A stretch of DNA of 64,000 bases from Bin55 sp965220235 (GTDB lineage Bacteria > Pseudomonadota > Gammaproteobacteria > Pseudomonadales > Azotimanducaceae): NCBI GenBank assembly GCA_965220235.1, contig OZ244815.1:2108001-2172000 (forward strand), written 5' to 3'. The translations under genes were made by a program, and so were the position numbers. Shown here in pieces: positions 37,384 to 47,229 of this stretch (position 1 is the stretch's first letter; each line of letters starts with the position of its first letter). A model generated the notes under the pieces. That model made no database searches and was not told the DNA's origin. It saw only the letters and a list, made by a program, of their open reading frames with translations.

Positions 37384-39192
37384 ATGTTGAGAAAAATCGC
37401 CATCGGGCTCATCGTCGCGCTGGTTCTCGCGTTGGTCGTGATTTACTTCATGTGGCCAGAAGAACCGCCGGTTGAGTTACCGAATGTTGCCGAACCCACA
37501 ACGAGCCGTCTGACGACTGAAGGCGAATACGTGGGGTTTATGGATTCAAATGGCGCACGTGCATGGCTAGGGATTCCCTTCGCTGCGCCGCCGGTTGACG
37601 AACTCCGATGGGTCGAACCGCAGCCACCGGAACCACATTCCGGTATGAAACAAGCACTAACGTTCGGGGATCCTTGTGTGCAATTCGCGAATCCAACGCT
37701 TCGCGCACACGATGAGTCCTCGCAAGGAGTTGTTGGTAATGAAGATTGTCTTTATCTGAACATTTGGTCGCCCCCCAACAGTATCGATGCACCAGTCATG
37801 TTTTGGATTCATGGAGGTGGGAATTCCGTCGGTGAAGCAGGTACCTACAACGGGTCCGTCATAGCAGACACTCACAAACTCGTGGTCGTTACAACGAACT
37901 ATCGACTGGGTCTCATGGGTTGGTTCAATCACCCAGACTTGCTTGCGGTTAGCGAACAATCAAGCGGGAATTTCGGCACTTTGGACCTCATCCGTGCACT
38001 GGAGTGGGTGCGCGCGAACATCCGAAGTTTCGGCGGTGATCCAGATAACGTCACTGTGTTTGGCGAGTCGGCGGGAGGGTACAACACCTTAGCACTCATG
38101 GCATCACCGCAAGCGAAAGGACTGTTTCATCGAGCAATCTCACAGAGTGGTGGCTTTGATGCTATTGATCCCACCGAAGGATACGAGCTCGTAAGCAACA
38201 ACGGTCATGCTAATAGCGCCCGAGAAATTGTCAATCGGTTGTTGGTCATCGACGATTTAGCATCTAACGAAACGGAGGCATCTGCTCTACAAAGCACTTG
38301 GAGTCCGCCGGAATTAGCTGAGTACCTTAAATCGAAACCGGCTTCAACGATCTACGCTACGCTCAATACCGATGGCGGTTTTGGAATGATTGAATTTCCT
38401 GCTGGCTTCGGCGACAACATGGTACTACCGATGGGATCCGTTGAGGAGATCTTTAGCGACGCGAGTAACTACAACAATGTGCCAATTATCCTAGGTACAA
38501 ATCGTGACGAGCCGACTCTATTTATGCTCCAAGATCCCGAGTACGTAGACTCTGTACTAGGGATATTTCCGTCCCTGATAGACGAAAACGACTACCGACG
38601 CGTTGTGTATTACGGTGCTCAGGCATGGAAGGTTCGAGGCGTCGACCAGATTGCAACGATTATGACGGCAGGCGGACACAACGACGTCTATGCCTATCGG
38701 TTCGACTGGGACGAAGAAGCAAGTTCCATCTTTTTTGATTTGCGGGTAGCACTAGGCGCGGGCCACGCAATGGAAATTCCATTCGTTTTTGGGAGTTTTT
38801 CCGGTGACAACATGCTGGCAGGTTTTTATCCAAACGACGAAGCGCAATTTGCACTGAGCAAGAGCATGATGTCCTATTGGGCGGAATTTGCCTATAGTGG
38901 CAATCCATCTCAAGGGCGGGACGGTAAAGAGGTCGAATGGACGCCTTTCGGAACAAACGACCTGACTACGATCATCCTCGACACCGATGCAGACGGCGGC
39001 ATCCGAATGATGGGTGAAGTTGTGACCTACGAATCCGTTAGAGACGAATTAGTCAACGACCAATCATTCAATGACAACGACCTTCGCTGTCGAACATACA
39101 TTAGGAACTTTCGAGACACGCCGGTATATAGCGAGGACGACCTTAGGAAGATGGACTGTGATCACATCGACCCAGACCAGGTCACCTGGTAG
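37384..39192 (+). CDS. Type B carboxylesterase, membrane-anchored or secreted
   Basis: 602 residues. A hydrophobic N-terminal segment (about 4-23, then acidic EEPPVE) is an uncleaved anchor or signal, so the enzyme should work outside the inner membrane. Core marks: WLGIPFAAPP, EDCLYLNIW, IHGGGNSVG oxyanion hole, VFGESAGG with nucleophile S229, the acid Glu near TNRDEPTLF and GHAMEIPFVFG with the base His. Family action: ester hydrolysis. Start ATG at 37384, divergent from the GPH transporter by 126 bases; the two may be a transport/hydrolysis pair. Its stop lies 12 bases from the convergent carboxylase stop. Confidence 0.93.
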   Translation: MLRKIAIGLIVALVLALVVIYFMWPEEPPVELPNVAEPTTSRLTTEGEYVGFMDSNGARAWLGIPFAAPPVDELRWVEPQPPEPHSGMKQALTFGDPCVQFANPTLRAHDESSQGVVGNEDCLYLNIWSPPNSIDAPVMFWIHGGGNSVGEAGTYNGSVIADTHKLVVVTTNYRLGLMGWFNHPDLLAVSEQSSGNFGTLDLIRALEWVRANIRSFGGDPDNVTVFGESAGGYNTLALMASPQAKGLFHRAISQSGGFDAIDPTEGYELVSNNGHANSAREIVNRLLVIDDLASNETEASALQSTWSPPELAEYLKSKPASTIYATLNTDGGFGMIEFPAGFGDNMVLPMGSVEEIFSDASNYNNVPIILGTNRDEPTLFMLQDPEYVDSVLGIFPSLIDENDYRRVVYYGAQAWKVRGVDQIATIMTAGGHNDVYAYRFDWDEEASSIFFDLRVALGAGHAMEIPFVFGSFSGDNMLAGFYPNDEAQFALSKSMMSYWAEFAYSGNPSQGRDGKEVEWTPFGTNDLTTIILDTDADGGIRMMGEVVTYESVRDELVNDQSFNDNDLRCRTYIRNFRDTPVYSEDDLRKMDCDHIDPDQVTW

Positions 39193-39204
39193 TGTCCGGT
39201 TGAA

Positions 39205-42200
39205 CTACCACGTATCGATGTAAGGACGTTTCTTCGTTTCTCTAGGTACTGACTCCGGCAGGCTGTTCATTCCGCGCACGATCCAGCTTCTTGTAGCCGC
39301 TGGATCGATCACATCGTCGACACCGAAGAATGTCGCGGAATTTACGGCTTTTGCACGTTCGTACGAGCTCGCGACCATATCGTCAAAACGCTTGATTCGT
39401 TCTTCCGCCGTTTTAAGTTCCATGAGCTCATTGCGATAGCCTAATTTCACCGAGCCTTCAATGTTCATCCCCGCGAATTCCGCAGTCGGCCATGCAACGC
39501 AAAAAAACGGTACAAGTGACGACCCGCCACACATGGCTTGAACACCCAGACCATAGGCTTTTCGAATAATGACACCAAACATCGGAACCGTGAGGTTCGC
39601 GCCGGTGTTGAACAACCGACAAGAATGACGCACGAGCGCTGTCTTCTCGACTTCAGGTCCCACCATGATGCCCGGACAGTCCATGACGCTGATCACCGGA
39701 AGATCGAACGCGTCGCAAAGCTGTAGAAAGCGCGCAGCCTTGTCTGCACCATCCGTATCGATCGCACCCGCTAAATGGTGAGCGTTGTTCGCGATCAGAC
39801 CAAAGGGTTTTCCTTCGATCCTTAAGAAGCACGTGACGATACCAATTCCAAAGTTCTCACGCACTTCCAGTACAGAGTCAACATCCGCCAGTGTATGAAT
39901 GACGTCTCTCACGTTGTACATTCGAAGTCGATTCTCGGGAACGACATGCCGCATCTTCCGTTGATCTGGCGCTTCCCATTCGTCGATCGATCCTTGGAAG
40001 TACGAGATGTACTTCTTCGCCGTCTTAATTAACTCTTGCTCGTCATCAACGATGATGTCAACCACTCCATTCGGCACCTGGAAGGACATCGGGCCGACTT
40101 CCTCTGGGGTGTAGATACCTAGACCGCCGCCTTCGATCATCGCGGGTCCACCCATCGCGATCGTCGACTTCTTGGTTGCGATGATCACATCGCAACATCC
40201 CAGTAATGCGGTGTTACCAGCGAAACAACGACCGGAATTGACTCCAACCAGCGGTACTCGCGCTGATAGTTTCGACCATTGGGTGAATGTGTACGTGTCC
40301 ATGCCGACGCCGCCACTGCCGTCAGTGTCGCCTGGACGGCCCCCACCGCCTTCGCTGAACAGAATCACCGGTAGCCTAAACCGATTCGCGAGTTCAAAAA
40401 TGCGATCCTGTTTGTAGTGATTCTTATGACCTTGCGTACCTGCAAATACCGTGTAGTCATACGCTACCGCTACACATCTTGCGTCTTGATCGGGAAAGAG
40501 GTTTGAATTGACCGTTCCCACACCGCAGATCAATCCGTCCGCGGCCGTGTTTTCTCGCAACCACTGCTCTGTGCGACGCCTCCGCTGAGCGGCTAAGACT
40601 AGCGGTCCGTATTCGATAAAGCTGCCTTCGTCACAGAGGTCGTTGATGTTCTTGCGTGCAGTCTGTTGACCTGTTCGCTCGCGGCGCTCCATGGCTTTTG
40701 GACGGTTTTCGTCATAAATCCATTTTCGTCGCTCGAAGGTTTCCTGGAGATCGCCACGGATGTGATCAAGGTCTAGTTCCTCGCTCGCTTCAATTCCAGA
40801 GACATCTACGTCTGCTGCTTCGACGAAAACCAGTGGGTGCCCTTCTTGAATGACGTTACCTACTTCGACATCAACTCGTCGAACGATCCCGCTGACGCTG
40901 GCACTGATCACGTGTTCCATCTTCATGGCTTCCATGATGACCAGTTCTTGGTCAGCAGCGACAGCGTCGCCTTCTTGAACCTTGACGCTGACAATCGTAC
41001 CTTGAATCGGAGCTGGTTGACCGATCGTACCGTCGGGACCGAGTAAATCGACTTCGTTTACCAAATCCTCTTCTGCTGAAGCCGCTTCCGCTTTCGCCTG
41101 TTTTATCGCGTCGGCGTACTCGAAAAGTGCTAGAGGATCGCGCGAATCAACCTGACCACCCGCTAATCCGCTAGAGGTGCCATCAGTTCCGATGGTAGCG
41201 TCCTGTGAAGCAAGTGCACTTTCGGCAAGTTCCGTGACGTTCAGATCCACCCAACGCGTGGTCACGTCACCGTTCCGAAATGCTTCGGAACTTACGATTT
41301 CGCGCACGAAATCAAGATTTGTTCGGATACCTTCAACGTGACAGTTTTCAAGCGCTCTCTTCGCTCGTTCAATGACCACACCTAAATCGTCCGAACGGCT
41401 CGATACGATGACCTTGCATAACAACGAATCAAAATTCGGTGACGTGGTGTAACCACTGTATCCAAATCCGTCAACGCGGATTCCAGGACCTGTTGGCATT
41501 TCATATCGCGAAATCGTGCCTCCGGAAGGACGTACTTCGCCTGACGGGGTAATCTCTTCCATATTGACACGACATTGAATGGCGTAGCCCGTCGTGCCGT
41601 GTTGCGACCAGCCATCTAAATGCAAGTCATCAAACGTTTCACCACCAGCGAGACGGAGTTGAGTTTGAACCAGGTCCAACCCCGTCACCATTTCAGTAAC
41701 AGTGTGTTCGACCTGGAGGCGCGCGTTTGCTTCGATGAACGCGAAACTCTCTTGGTTCTCAGCGTCCACCAGAAACTCGAAGGTGCCTAGACTCCGATAG
41801 TCCAACGACTCGGCGATTCGAACAGCACTTGCTTCTATGGCTTCCAGCGTCTTGTCAGGTATGCCAAACGCTGGCGCAACTTCAACGAGTTTTTGATGGC
41901 GACGCTGCGCGCTGCACTCACGCGTGTGAAAATCGACCGCATGACCATGTCCGTCGCCGACGATCTGTACTTCGATGTGCCGCGCATGTTCGATTAGTTC
42001 CTCTACGTAGAGATCTCCGTTGCCAAATGCTGCTTTCGCTTCTGATTGACATCGTTCATACGCCGCCTCGAGATCCTCAAGCGCAGACACGACTCGAGTC
42101 CCTCGACCACCACCGCCGGCGATCGCTTTGATCATGATCGCCTTGTTCTGTCCTAGCGATTCAAAAAAGCGCTTGACGTCATCAACTGAAGTCGGTCGGT

Positions 42201-42603
42201 CGGTACCTACAACAACAGGAACACCAGCATCGACTGCGGATTTACGCGCTTGTGATTTATCCCCGCACAGAGCAAGTGTGGTCGGCGATGGCCCCACGAA
42301 AACTAACCCCGCGTCTTCGACCGCTTCAGCGAATTTCGCACTCTCCGACAGAAATCCGTAGCCGGGATGGACTGCGTCGCAATTCATCTCCTTGGCGGCG
42401 GTAACGATCTGACCGATATCTAAGTACGCCTCGACACCAGTACGTTCAAGTGCATACACGGCATCAACCGATTTCACATGAAGACTCTGCGCGTCGTCTT
42501 TTGAGTGGATTCCGACGGAAGAAATCGCGAGATCGCTGGCAGCTTGGGCGATTCGAATCGCGATTTCGCCGCGATTTGCGATCAGTAAGCGTTGAATAGG
42601 CAT
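39205..42603 (-). CDS. Single-chain biotin-dependent acyl-CoA carboxylase (BC-BCCP-CT), copy 2
   Basis: 1132 residues with the same domain order as the gene at 10753-14139, and clearly its paralogue along the whole length, including the matching IDTW end. Biotin carboxylase about 1-455 (IANRGEIAIRI, HPGYGFLSES, GGGGRGTRV, EANARLQVEHT); biotinyl domain with EAMKMEH and biotin on K561; carboxyltransferase about 620-1132 (AYDYTVFAGTQG, SEGGGGRPGDTDGSGGVG, AMGGPAMIEGGG; then GPEVEKTALVRH, GLGVQAMCGGSS). The linker before the biotinyl domain is longer and Ala/Glu-rich. It makes a carboxylated acyl-CoA from bicarbonate and ATP. Start ATG at 42603. The nucleoside hydrolase gene lies upstream on the same strand, 61 bases away. 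Confidence 0.93.
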   Translation of the reverse strand: MPIQRLLIANRGEIAIRIAQAASDLAISSVGIHSKDDAQSLHVKSVDAVYALERTGVEAYLDIGQIVTAAKEMNCDAVHPGYGFLSESAKFAEAVEDAGLVFVGPSPTTLALCGDKSQARKSAVDAGVPVVVGTDRPTSVDDVKRFFESLGQNKAIMIKAIAGGGGRGTRVVSALEDLEAAYERCQSEAKAAFGNGDLYVEELIEHARHIEVQIVGDGHGHAVDFHTRECSAQRRHQKLVEVAPAFGIPDKTLEAIEASAVRIAESLDYRSLGTFEFLVDAENQESFAFIEANARLQVEHTVTEMVTGLDLVQTQLRLAGGETFDDLHLDGWSQHGTTGYAIQCRVNMEEITPSGEVRPSGGTISRYEMPTGPGIRVDGFGYSGYTTSPNFDSLLCKVIVSSRSDDLGVVIERAKRALENCHVEGIRTNLDFVREIVSSEAFRNGDVTTRWVDLNVTELAESALASQDATIGTDGTSSGLAGGQVDSRDPLALFEYADAIKQAKAEAASAEEDLVNEVDLLGPDGTIGQPAPIQGTIVSVKVQEGDAVAADQELVIMEAMKMEHVISASVSGIVRRVDVEVGNVIQEGHPLVFVEAADVDVSGIEASEELDLDHIRGDLQETFERRKWIYDENRPKAMERRERTGQQTARKNINDLCDEGSFIEYGPLVLAAQRRRRTEQWLRENTAADGLICGVGTVNSNLFPDQDARCVAVAYDYTVFAGTQGHKNHYKQDRIFELANRFRLPVILFSEGGGGRPGDTDGSGGVGMDTYTFTQWSKLSARVPLVGVNSGRCFAGNTALLGCCDVIIATKKSTIAMGGPAMIEGGGLGIYTPEEVGPMSFQVPNGVVDIIVDDEQELIKTAKKYISYFQGSIDEWEAPDQRKMRHVVPENRLRMYNVRDVIHTLADVDSVLEVRENFGIGIVTCFLRIEGKPFGLIANNAHHLAGAIDTDGADKAARFLQLCDAFDLPVISVMDCPGIMVGPEVEKTALVRHSCRLFNTGANLTVPMFGVIIRKAYGLGVQAMCGGSSLVPFFCVAWPTAEFAGMNIEGSVKLGYRNELMELKTAEERIKRFDDMVASSYERAKAVNSATFFGVDDVIDPAATRSWIVRGMNSLPESVPRETKKRPYIDTW

Positions 42604-42664
42604 GGACGCACTGGTCGAAGAACAGGGCGTTCGATTTTATTTTGGGTGTGGTAAGACCAATCGT

Positions 42665-43600
42665 CTACGAAGTCTGTGTATTCCCGTACAGCACTTCAAA
42701 AATCAATCCCTTCACAGCTTCCGAGTTGACCTCATAGCCCACCGCCACTTTAGACGGTTTTCGACCGACCCGTTTCCGTTCGTCAACGACCGTCATGCCG
42801 CGGGTTAACGTGCCGTTAAGTTCGATCGTTACGTCGCGAGGAAGGAACACGAACAACTCTGGATGTGTCACCGCGAAGACTGCACACGGGTCGTGCATCG
42901 CGACCTCGGGTGAACCGGTGAGATCGCCTAGTCTCTCAATGATTCGAGCGAAGTTCTGGTCGATAAACTGCGTACGTGCGCTATCAGGCTCTGTACGATC
43001 TATTTCTTTAAGTTCCGTCTCCGAGATCTGAACTTGATGAGTGAGATTCAATCCATTCATCAACGTCTTGCCGTTCGCGCTAAAGACAACGTCGGCGGCT
43101 TCAGGATCGAAGTAAATGTTGAATTCCGCCGCCGCAGTGACATTCCCGCCATGTGGTGCACCACCCATCAGTGAAAGTCCCGCGATTCTGTCAAACCACG
43201 ACTTATCTCGCGTCAACACCTGTGCAATATTGGTCAACGGTCCAACCGCAACCACCCATACGTCGGGATCAACAGCGTCGAGTAAATACTCTACTGCTTG
43301 ATCACTGGTCTCCAAACGCGAAGGTTCCGGGAGGGGAATCCCGCCTAAACCGTCAGCACCATGGACCTCGCTCGCAAAAGCCGGTTCCGATGCAATTGGA
43401 GCCGCGGCCCCGCGATGGACCGGAGTCTCACTGCCAAGCAAATCACAAATACGGATCGCGTTCCTCGTAGCGTTTTCGATGCTCGTGTTACCAGCAACGG
43501 TCGTAATGCCTAAAACGTCTGCGAAGTGATGCGCAAGGATCAAAGCGATCGCGTCATCGTGACCGGGATCTGTATCGATGATGAGACGTGGTTTTTTCAA
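42665..43600 (-). CDS. Inosine-uridine-type nucleoside hydrolase
   Basis: 311 residues of the IUNH family. The calcium-binding DTDPGHDDA motif is at 9-17; VAGNTSIENATRNA, GADGLGG, VAVGPLTNIA and EFNIYFDPEAADVVF complete the active site, and HDPCAVFAV holds the last metal Asp. It cuts the N-glycosidic bond of ribonucleosides to base and ribose. Start is TTG at 43600. Purine versus pyrimidine preference cannot be set from sequence. It shares an upstream region with the divergent enolase-superfamily gene. Confidence 0.93.
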   Translation of the reverse strand: MKKPRLIIDTDPGHDDAIALILAHHFADVLGITTVAGNTSIENATRNAIRICDLLGSETPVHRGAAAPIASEPAFASEVHGADGLGGIPLPEPSRLETSDQAVEYLLDAVDPDVWVVAVGPLTNIAQVLTRDKSWFDRIAGLSLMGGAPHGGNVTAAAEFNIYFDPEAADVVFSANGKTLMNGLNLTHQVQISETELKEIDRTEPDSARTQFIDQNFARIIERLGDLTGSPEVAMHDPCAVFAVTHPELFVFLPRDVTIELNGTLTRGMTVVDERKRVGRKPSKVAVGYEVNSEAVKGLIFEVLYGNTQTS

Positions 43601-43770
43601 GATTGCATTTCTCAGTTTGTGTTAATGAGTGGATTGGTTATTTAGTAGCTAATTTCGAATTTTCATAGTTTTTCTCCGTATGTCCCACGTTTAATTTGCA
43701 ATCTTGCCACTTATTCGACTAGCTCGAACTCTCTCGCGGCATGGTTCTCTCTAAATCAGATTAGTCAGTC

Positions 43771-44934
43771 ATGAAAATCACGGAAATTAAGACATTTCAC
43801 TGCCCTGCAGACTGGCGTCGATACCACTTCGTACGTGTTACGCTCGAGAACGGCATCATCGGTTGGAGCGAATACGACGAAGGATTCGATGTGGTTGGTG
43901 TTACCACGGCAATCGATCGGATGGCTGGTGCGGTCATCGGTCAAGATGCGATTAACCACGAAGGTATTTACGCTCGATTAGCGGCGACGGCGAGACAGTC
44001 TCTGCTCGGCGTGCTACCACGCGCCATCGGCGCAATAGAGAATGCGATCCTCGACGCCAAAGCTAAGCACTTCGGCGTGCCTTGCTACGAGATACTCGGC
44101 GGTAAGGTCAGAGATGCGATACGCGTGTATTGGTCTCACTGCGGTACGTGGCGGATTTCCCGACCCGATAAATATCGAACTGCCGTTCGCAATCTCGACG
44201 ACATCCGAGCGTTGGGCCGAGAGGTCGTCGACGAAGGCTTCACAGCACTGAAAACCAACATCTTTCGACAGACCGATCAAGGTCTTGTTAATTGGGGACC
44301 GGGTTTCAATCGCAATGACGATCCATCACGTACGCCGCCTCGATATGTGTTGAATGGATTCGTCGAGTATTTAGAGGCGTTTCGTGAAGGATGTGGTCCT
44401 GACGTCGATATTCTGATCGACTTGAACTTCAACGCACGCACTGAAGGGTACTTGAGCATCCTGCGCGCCTTACAGGATCTAGATATCTATTGGATTGAGA
44501 TCGATACGCCATATCCGAAAGCGCTCGCGACGATACGACAACAAAGTCCATTCACCATCAGTGGCTGCGAGTCACTCACTGGACTCGTCGAATATCTCCC
44601 ATACTTTCAGGAAGAAGCGCTCGACGTGGCCATCATCGACATTCCGTGGATCGGCGCGTGGCAAGCATTAAAAGTCGCCTCGGCAGCTGACGCATTCCAA
44701 GTAAACGTTGCTCCGCACAATTACTACGGGCATCTATCGAGCATGATGAGCGCACACTTTTGTAGTGTTGTACCAAATCTGAAGATCATGGAAACAGATA
44801 TCGACCGCGTTGAAGCCGATGCAACGATCTTCACGCATGAGCCAGATATCCGCGATGGCATGTTGCATATGCCTGATCGTCCTGGTTGGGGTACGGAACC
44901 CAATATGGACGTTTTAAGCGAGACGATGAACTAG
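43771..44934 (+). CDS. Mandelate racemase/muconate lactonizing enzyme-family protein
   Basis: 387-residue enolase-superfamily enzyme. The N-terminal capping domain (GWSEYDEGF) is followed by a beta-barrel with likely metal ligands D217 (IDLNFN), E243 (WIEID) and E267 (SGCES), a lysine in TALKTN (K161) and H316 in VAPHNYYGHL as likely acid/base. This is the pattern of sugar-acid dehydratases and cycloisomerases in the mandelate racemase group. It should remove a proton next to a carboxylate, then racemise or dehydrate. Substrate unknown; a sugar acid is the best guess. Start ATG at 43771; no linked sugar genes except the GPH transporter some 6.5 kb away. Confidence 0.9.
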   Translation: MKITEIKTFHCPADWRRYHFVRVTLENGIIGWSEYDEGFDVVGVTTAIDRMAGAVIGQDAINHEGIYARLAATARQSLLGVLPRAIGAIENAILDAKAKHFGVPCYEILGGKVRDAIRVYWSHCGTWRISRPDKYRTAVRNLDDIRALGREVVDEGFTALKTNIFRQTDQGLVNWGPGFNRNDDPSRTPPRYVLNGFVEYLEAFREGCGPDVDILIDLNFNARTEGYLSILRALQDLDIYWIEIDTPYPKALATIRQQSPFTISGCESLTGLVEYLPYFQEEALDVAIIDIPWIGAWQALKVASAADAFQVNVAPHNYYGHLSSMMSAHFCSVVPNLKIMETDIDRVEADATIFTHEPDIRDGMLHMPDRPGWGTEPNMDVLSETMN

Positions 44935-44974
44935 CTAAAGAAGCGCCTGTGGGTACCCTACGTCACGCAGGTTC

Positions 44975-45445
44975 TTATTCGTCAATGGCGAACCGGTTAT
45001 TCGACCAAAAGGCTTGGTGACAAGCAACACACACCTGGTATAGCTGCGCGCCCGCTTCGAATAACTCGGCACCATCACGATTGACTACAGACTGGCGTCC
45101 ACGATCTGCCGCTGCGATCAGTGATTTGGAAAGTTCATTCCACGCTGGTCGATTTAGCGAATAACGCTCCTCTTGGAGTACCGCACTAAGCCGTGTGATC
45201 TCGTCTGCGGCGTCAATGACCTTCTGCCATCCTTCTTCGGTAGTCGGTGTTAGATCTGTAGTGCCTTCGTAGGTATCGATAAATCCAGCTGAGTCCCAGA
45301 ATACTTCGGATGCGTCGTTAAGCAGAGGATCCATTACATGAGCTAGGGTCGGGACCTCTTCGATTTCAATCGTAGTCTTCTGAGAACACCCGTATACAAG
45401 CAGCAAGACGCAAACCAATCCACAAAACCCAATGCGGAGCACCAT
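44975..45445 (-). CDS. Cytochrome c-prime-like lipoprotein
   Basis: 156 residues. The haem site C-V-A-C-H near the C-terminus (VCVACHQAFW) and the all-helical body fit cytochrome c-prime, where the fifth ligand is this His. The N-terminus is a lipoprotein signal: a hydrophobic stretch then LVYGC with lipid on C20. The frame stays open up to 45484, but AGGA lies five bases before the ATG at 45445, and this start gives a compact signal peptide, so it is chosen. Such proteins bind NO or CO or carry electrons in the periplasm. It is the last gene after the orphan carboxyltransferase, 84 bases away. Confidence 0.8.
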   Translation of the reverse strand: MVLRIGFCGLVCVLLLVYGCSQKTTIEIEEVPTLAHVMDPLLNDASEVFWDSAGFIDTYEGTTDLTPTTEEGWQKVIDAADEITRLSAVLQEERYSLNRPAWNELSKSLIAAADRGRQSVVNRDGAELFEAGAQLYQVCVACHQAFWSNNRFAIDE

Positions 45446-45529
45446 CCAATTCCTAATTTGCATCAACAATATGCGAAACACCAACAGTAGCAGACCTCAT
45501 TATCGTAGCGTCGAACGCGAATCTCTGCT

Positions 45530-47083
45530 CTAAGGCGTATACGCGGGACCTGCTTTAGTCCCAAGTTGTGTACGCACGACTCGCCAGGCGTCATGAACGA
45601 AATCGACAAGAAGTGGACGTGTGTCGCGCGGATCGATGATTTCCTCGATACCGAATGCATGTGCATTACGAAACGGTGAAGAGATCGACTGAAGTCGTGC
45701 TTCAATCTCTTCGCGTTTGGCTTCCGGATCTTCTGCCGACTCAATGTCCCGCTTGTAGGCGATCGCCGTGCCTCCTTCGATATGCATGGAACCACCATGA
45801 GTCGACGGCCAGCAGTATCGTCGATAAAGCGTATCGCCGCCACGTTGATGCAGACCACCCGCAACACCATAGAGTTGCCGGACGACGAAACAGATGTATG
45901 GCATCCGGCTTCTTGCAAGTGTCGTCACGATACGTGCGCCTGCGCGAACAATCCCAAGTTTCTCCTGCGCTACACCTACCGAAAACCCCGGTTCGTCAGC
46001 GAAATAGACGAGTGGAAGATGGAACATATCGCAGAGCTCGATCAAGCGAATCGTCTTCTCACCTGCGGCGACGTCCATGGATCCACCGTTGTACTTCGGG
46101 TGATTCGCCATAACGCCGACAGGGTGTCCATCTACTCGTGCTAGACCCGTGATTCTTGCGCGACCGTAATACTCGCCGATCTCAAAAAAACTATCGCGAT
46201 CCAACACCGCGTCGAGAATCTGGCGTGGCTCATAGATTTGACGCCGATTCCGAGGTACCATCGAAAGAAGCGACTCGTCGCGTCGATCGCTGGGATCGGA
46301 TGACGGCTTCACTGGTGGTTCTTCCCACACATTCGATGGCAGGTATGAAAGAAACGTACGCACCTGTCGAATTGCATCCGTTTCGTCCTCAGCCAAATTC
46401 ATGATCACGCCGTTCTTGACTTGAATCCGCTCGTCGCCTAGATCTTCTTTGCTGATCGTTACGCCTGTCGCTTGTTCGACAACCTTTGGTCCCGCAACAA
46501 ACACTTGGCTCGTGTTCTTCACCATCACATTGAAGTGGCACAGACACGCCTGCACAGCAGGAAGCCCAGCTACCGAACCAAGTACAGCCGACACTACGGG
46601 GACATACTGGAGTAACTCAGCTGAGACGTTGGTGCCTGAATTACCTGGAAGGTAGGTTCGACCTATTTGCTCAAAGGTTCGCACACTACCACCGGTTGCA
46701 TCCAGTAGTCGTACAAACGGAATCCGTGTTCGCAGCGCAAACGACTCCGCGTACCCACTCTTGTTTCCTACTGCCGCATCCGCAGCGCCGCCACGAATCG
46801 TGAAGTCACCACCAGCGACCGCGACTTTGCGTCCGTCGACTTTGACCGTGCCGATTACTGAGTTGGCTGGCTTCAGAGCTTTAACGCTCTCACTCTCCCA
46901 CTGAGCCGTACCCGCGATGGCGCCTATTTCATGGAACGAATTAGGATCTTCTAACAAACTAATGCGTTCACGAACCGTGAGTTTTCCGCGACCGTGATGA
47001 AAGTCAACGCTGTCCTTCCCGCCAAGTTCTTTCGAGAAAGCAACTTGGCGTTTGAGTTCCTCGACTTCCTGCTGCCAGCTCAT
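45530..47083 (-). CDS. Acyl-CoA carboxylase carboxyltransferase (beta) subunit, stand-alone
   Basis: 517 residues, the usual size of propionyl/methylcrotonyl-CoA carboxylase beta chains. N-domain: HGRGKLTVRERISLL, the oxyanion glycine stretch FTIRGGAADAAVGNKSG, LLDATGGSVRTFE. C-domain: GVMANHPKYNGGSMDVAAGEK, DEPGFSVGVAQEKLGIVR and YGVAGGLHQRGG. It moves CO2 from carboxybiotin to an acyl-CoA. No biotin carboxylase or biotin-carrier gene stands beside it, so its alpha partner must be elsewhere or be one of the single-chain enzymes (speculative). Start ATG at 47083. Confidence 0.93.
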   Translation of the reverse strand: MSWQQEVEELKRQVAFSKELGGKDSVDFHHGRGKLTVRERISLLEDPNSFHEIGAIAGTAQWESESVKALKPANSVIGTVKVDGRKVAVAGGDFTIRGGAADAAVGNKSGYAESFALRTRIPFVRLLDATGGSVRTFEQIGRTYLPGNSGTNVSAELLQYVPVVSAVLGSVAGLPAVQACLCHFNVMVKNTSQVFVAGPKVVEQATGVTISKEDLGDERIQVKNGVIMNLAEDETDAIRQVRTFLSYLPSNVWEEPPVKPSSDPSDRRDESLLSMVPRNRRQIYEPRQILDAVLDRDSFFEIGEYYGRARITGLARVDGHPVGVMANHPKYNGGSMDVAAGEKTIRLIELCDMFHLPLVYFADEPGFSVGVAQEKLGIVRAGARIVTTLARSRMPYICFVVRQLYGVAGGLHQRGGDTLYRRYCWPSTHGGSMHIEGGTAIAYKRDIESAEDPEAKREEIEARLQSISSPFRNAHAFGIEEIIDPRDTRPLLVDFVHDAWRVVRTQLGTKAGPAYTP

Positions 47084-47229
47084 CGTGATGTCCTCATTAC
47101 ATTTGGTGGGTTATCTAGCCAACCCATCCCTGCGACAGACCGGCGATTATTGCACTTGCTGTCGGTGAGTTTGTACGTCTCGCAACTACCATTACTGACT
47201 TCCACTTCGTAATCTCACGTTTTCAATAC

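Noticed and set aside
39187..39210. 7-bp inverted repeat TGGTAGT/ACTACCA as a terminator between the esterase and carboxylase 2
   Set aside because: It comes from both convergent genes ending in TGG TAG; no T-tract, so probably coincidence.
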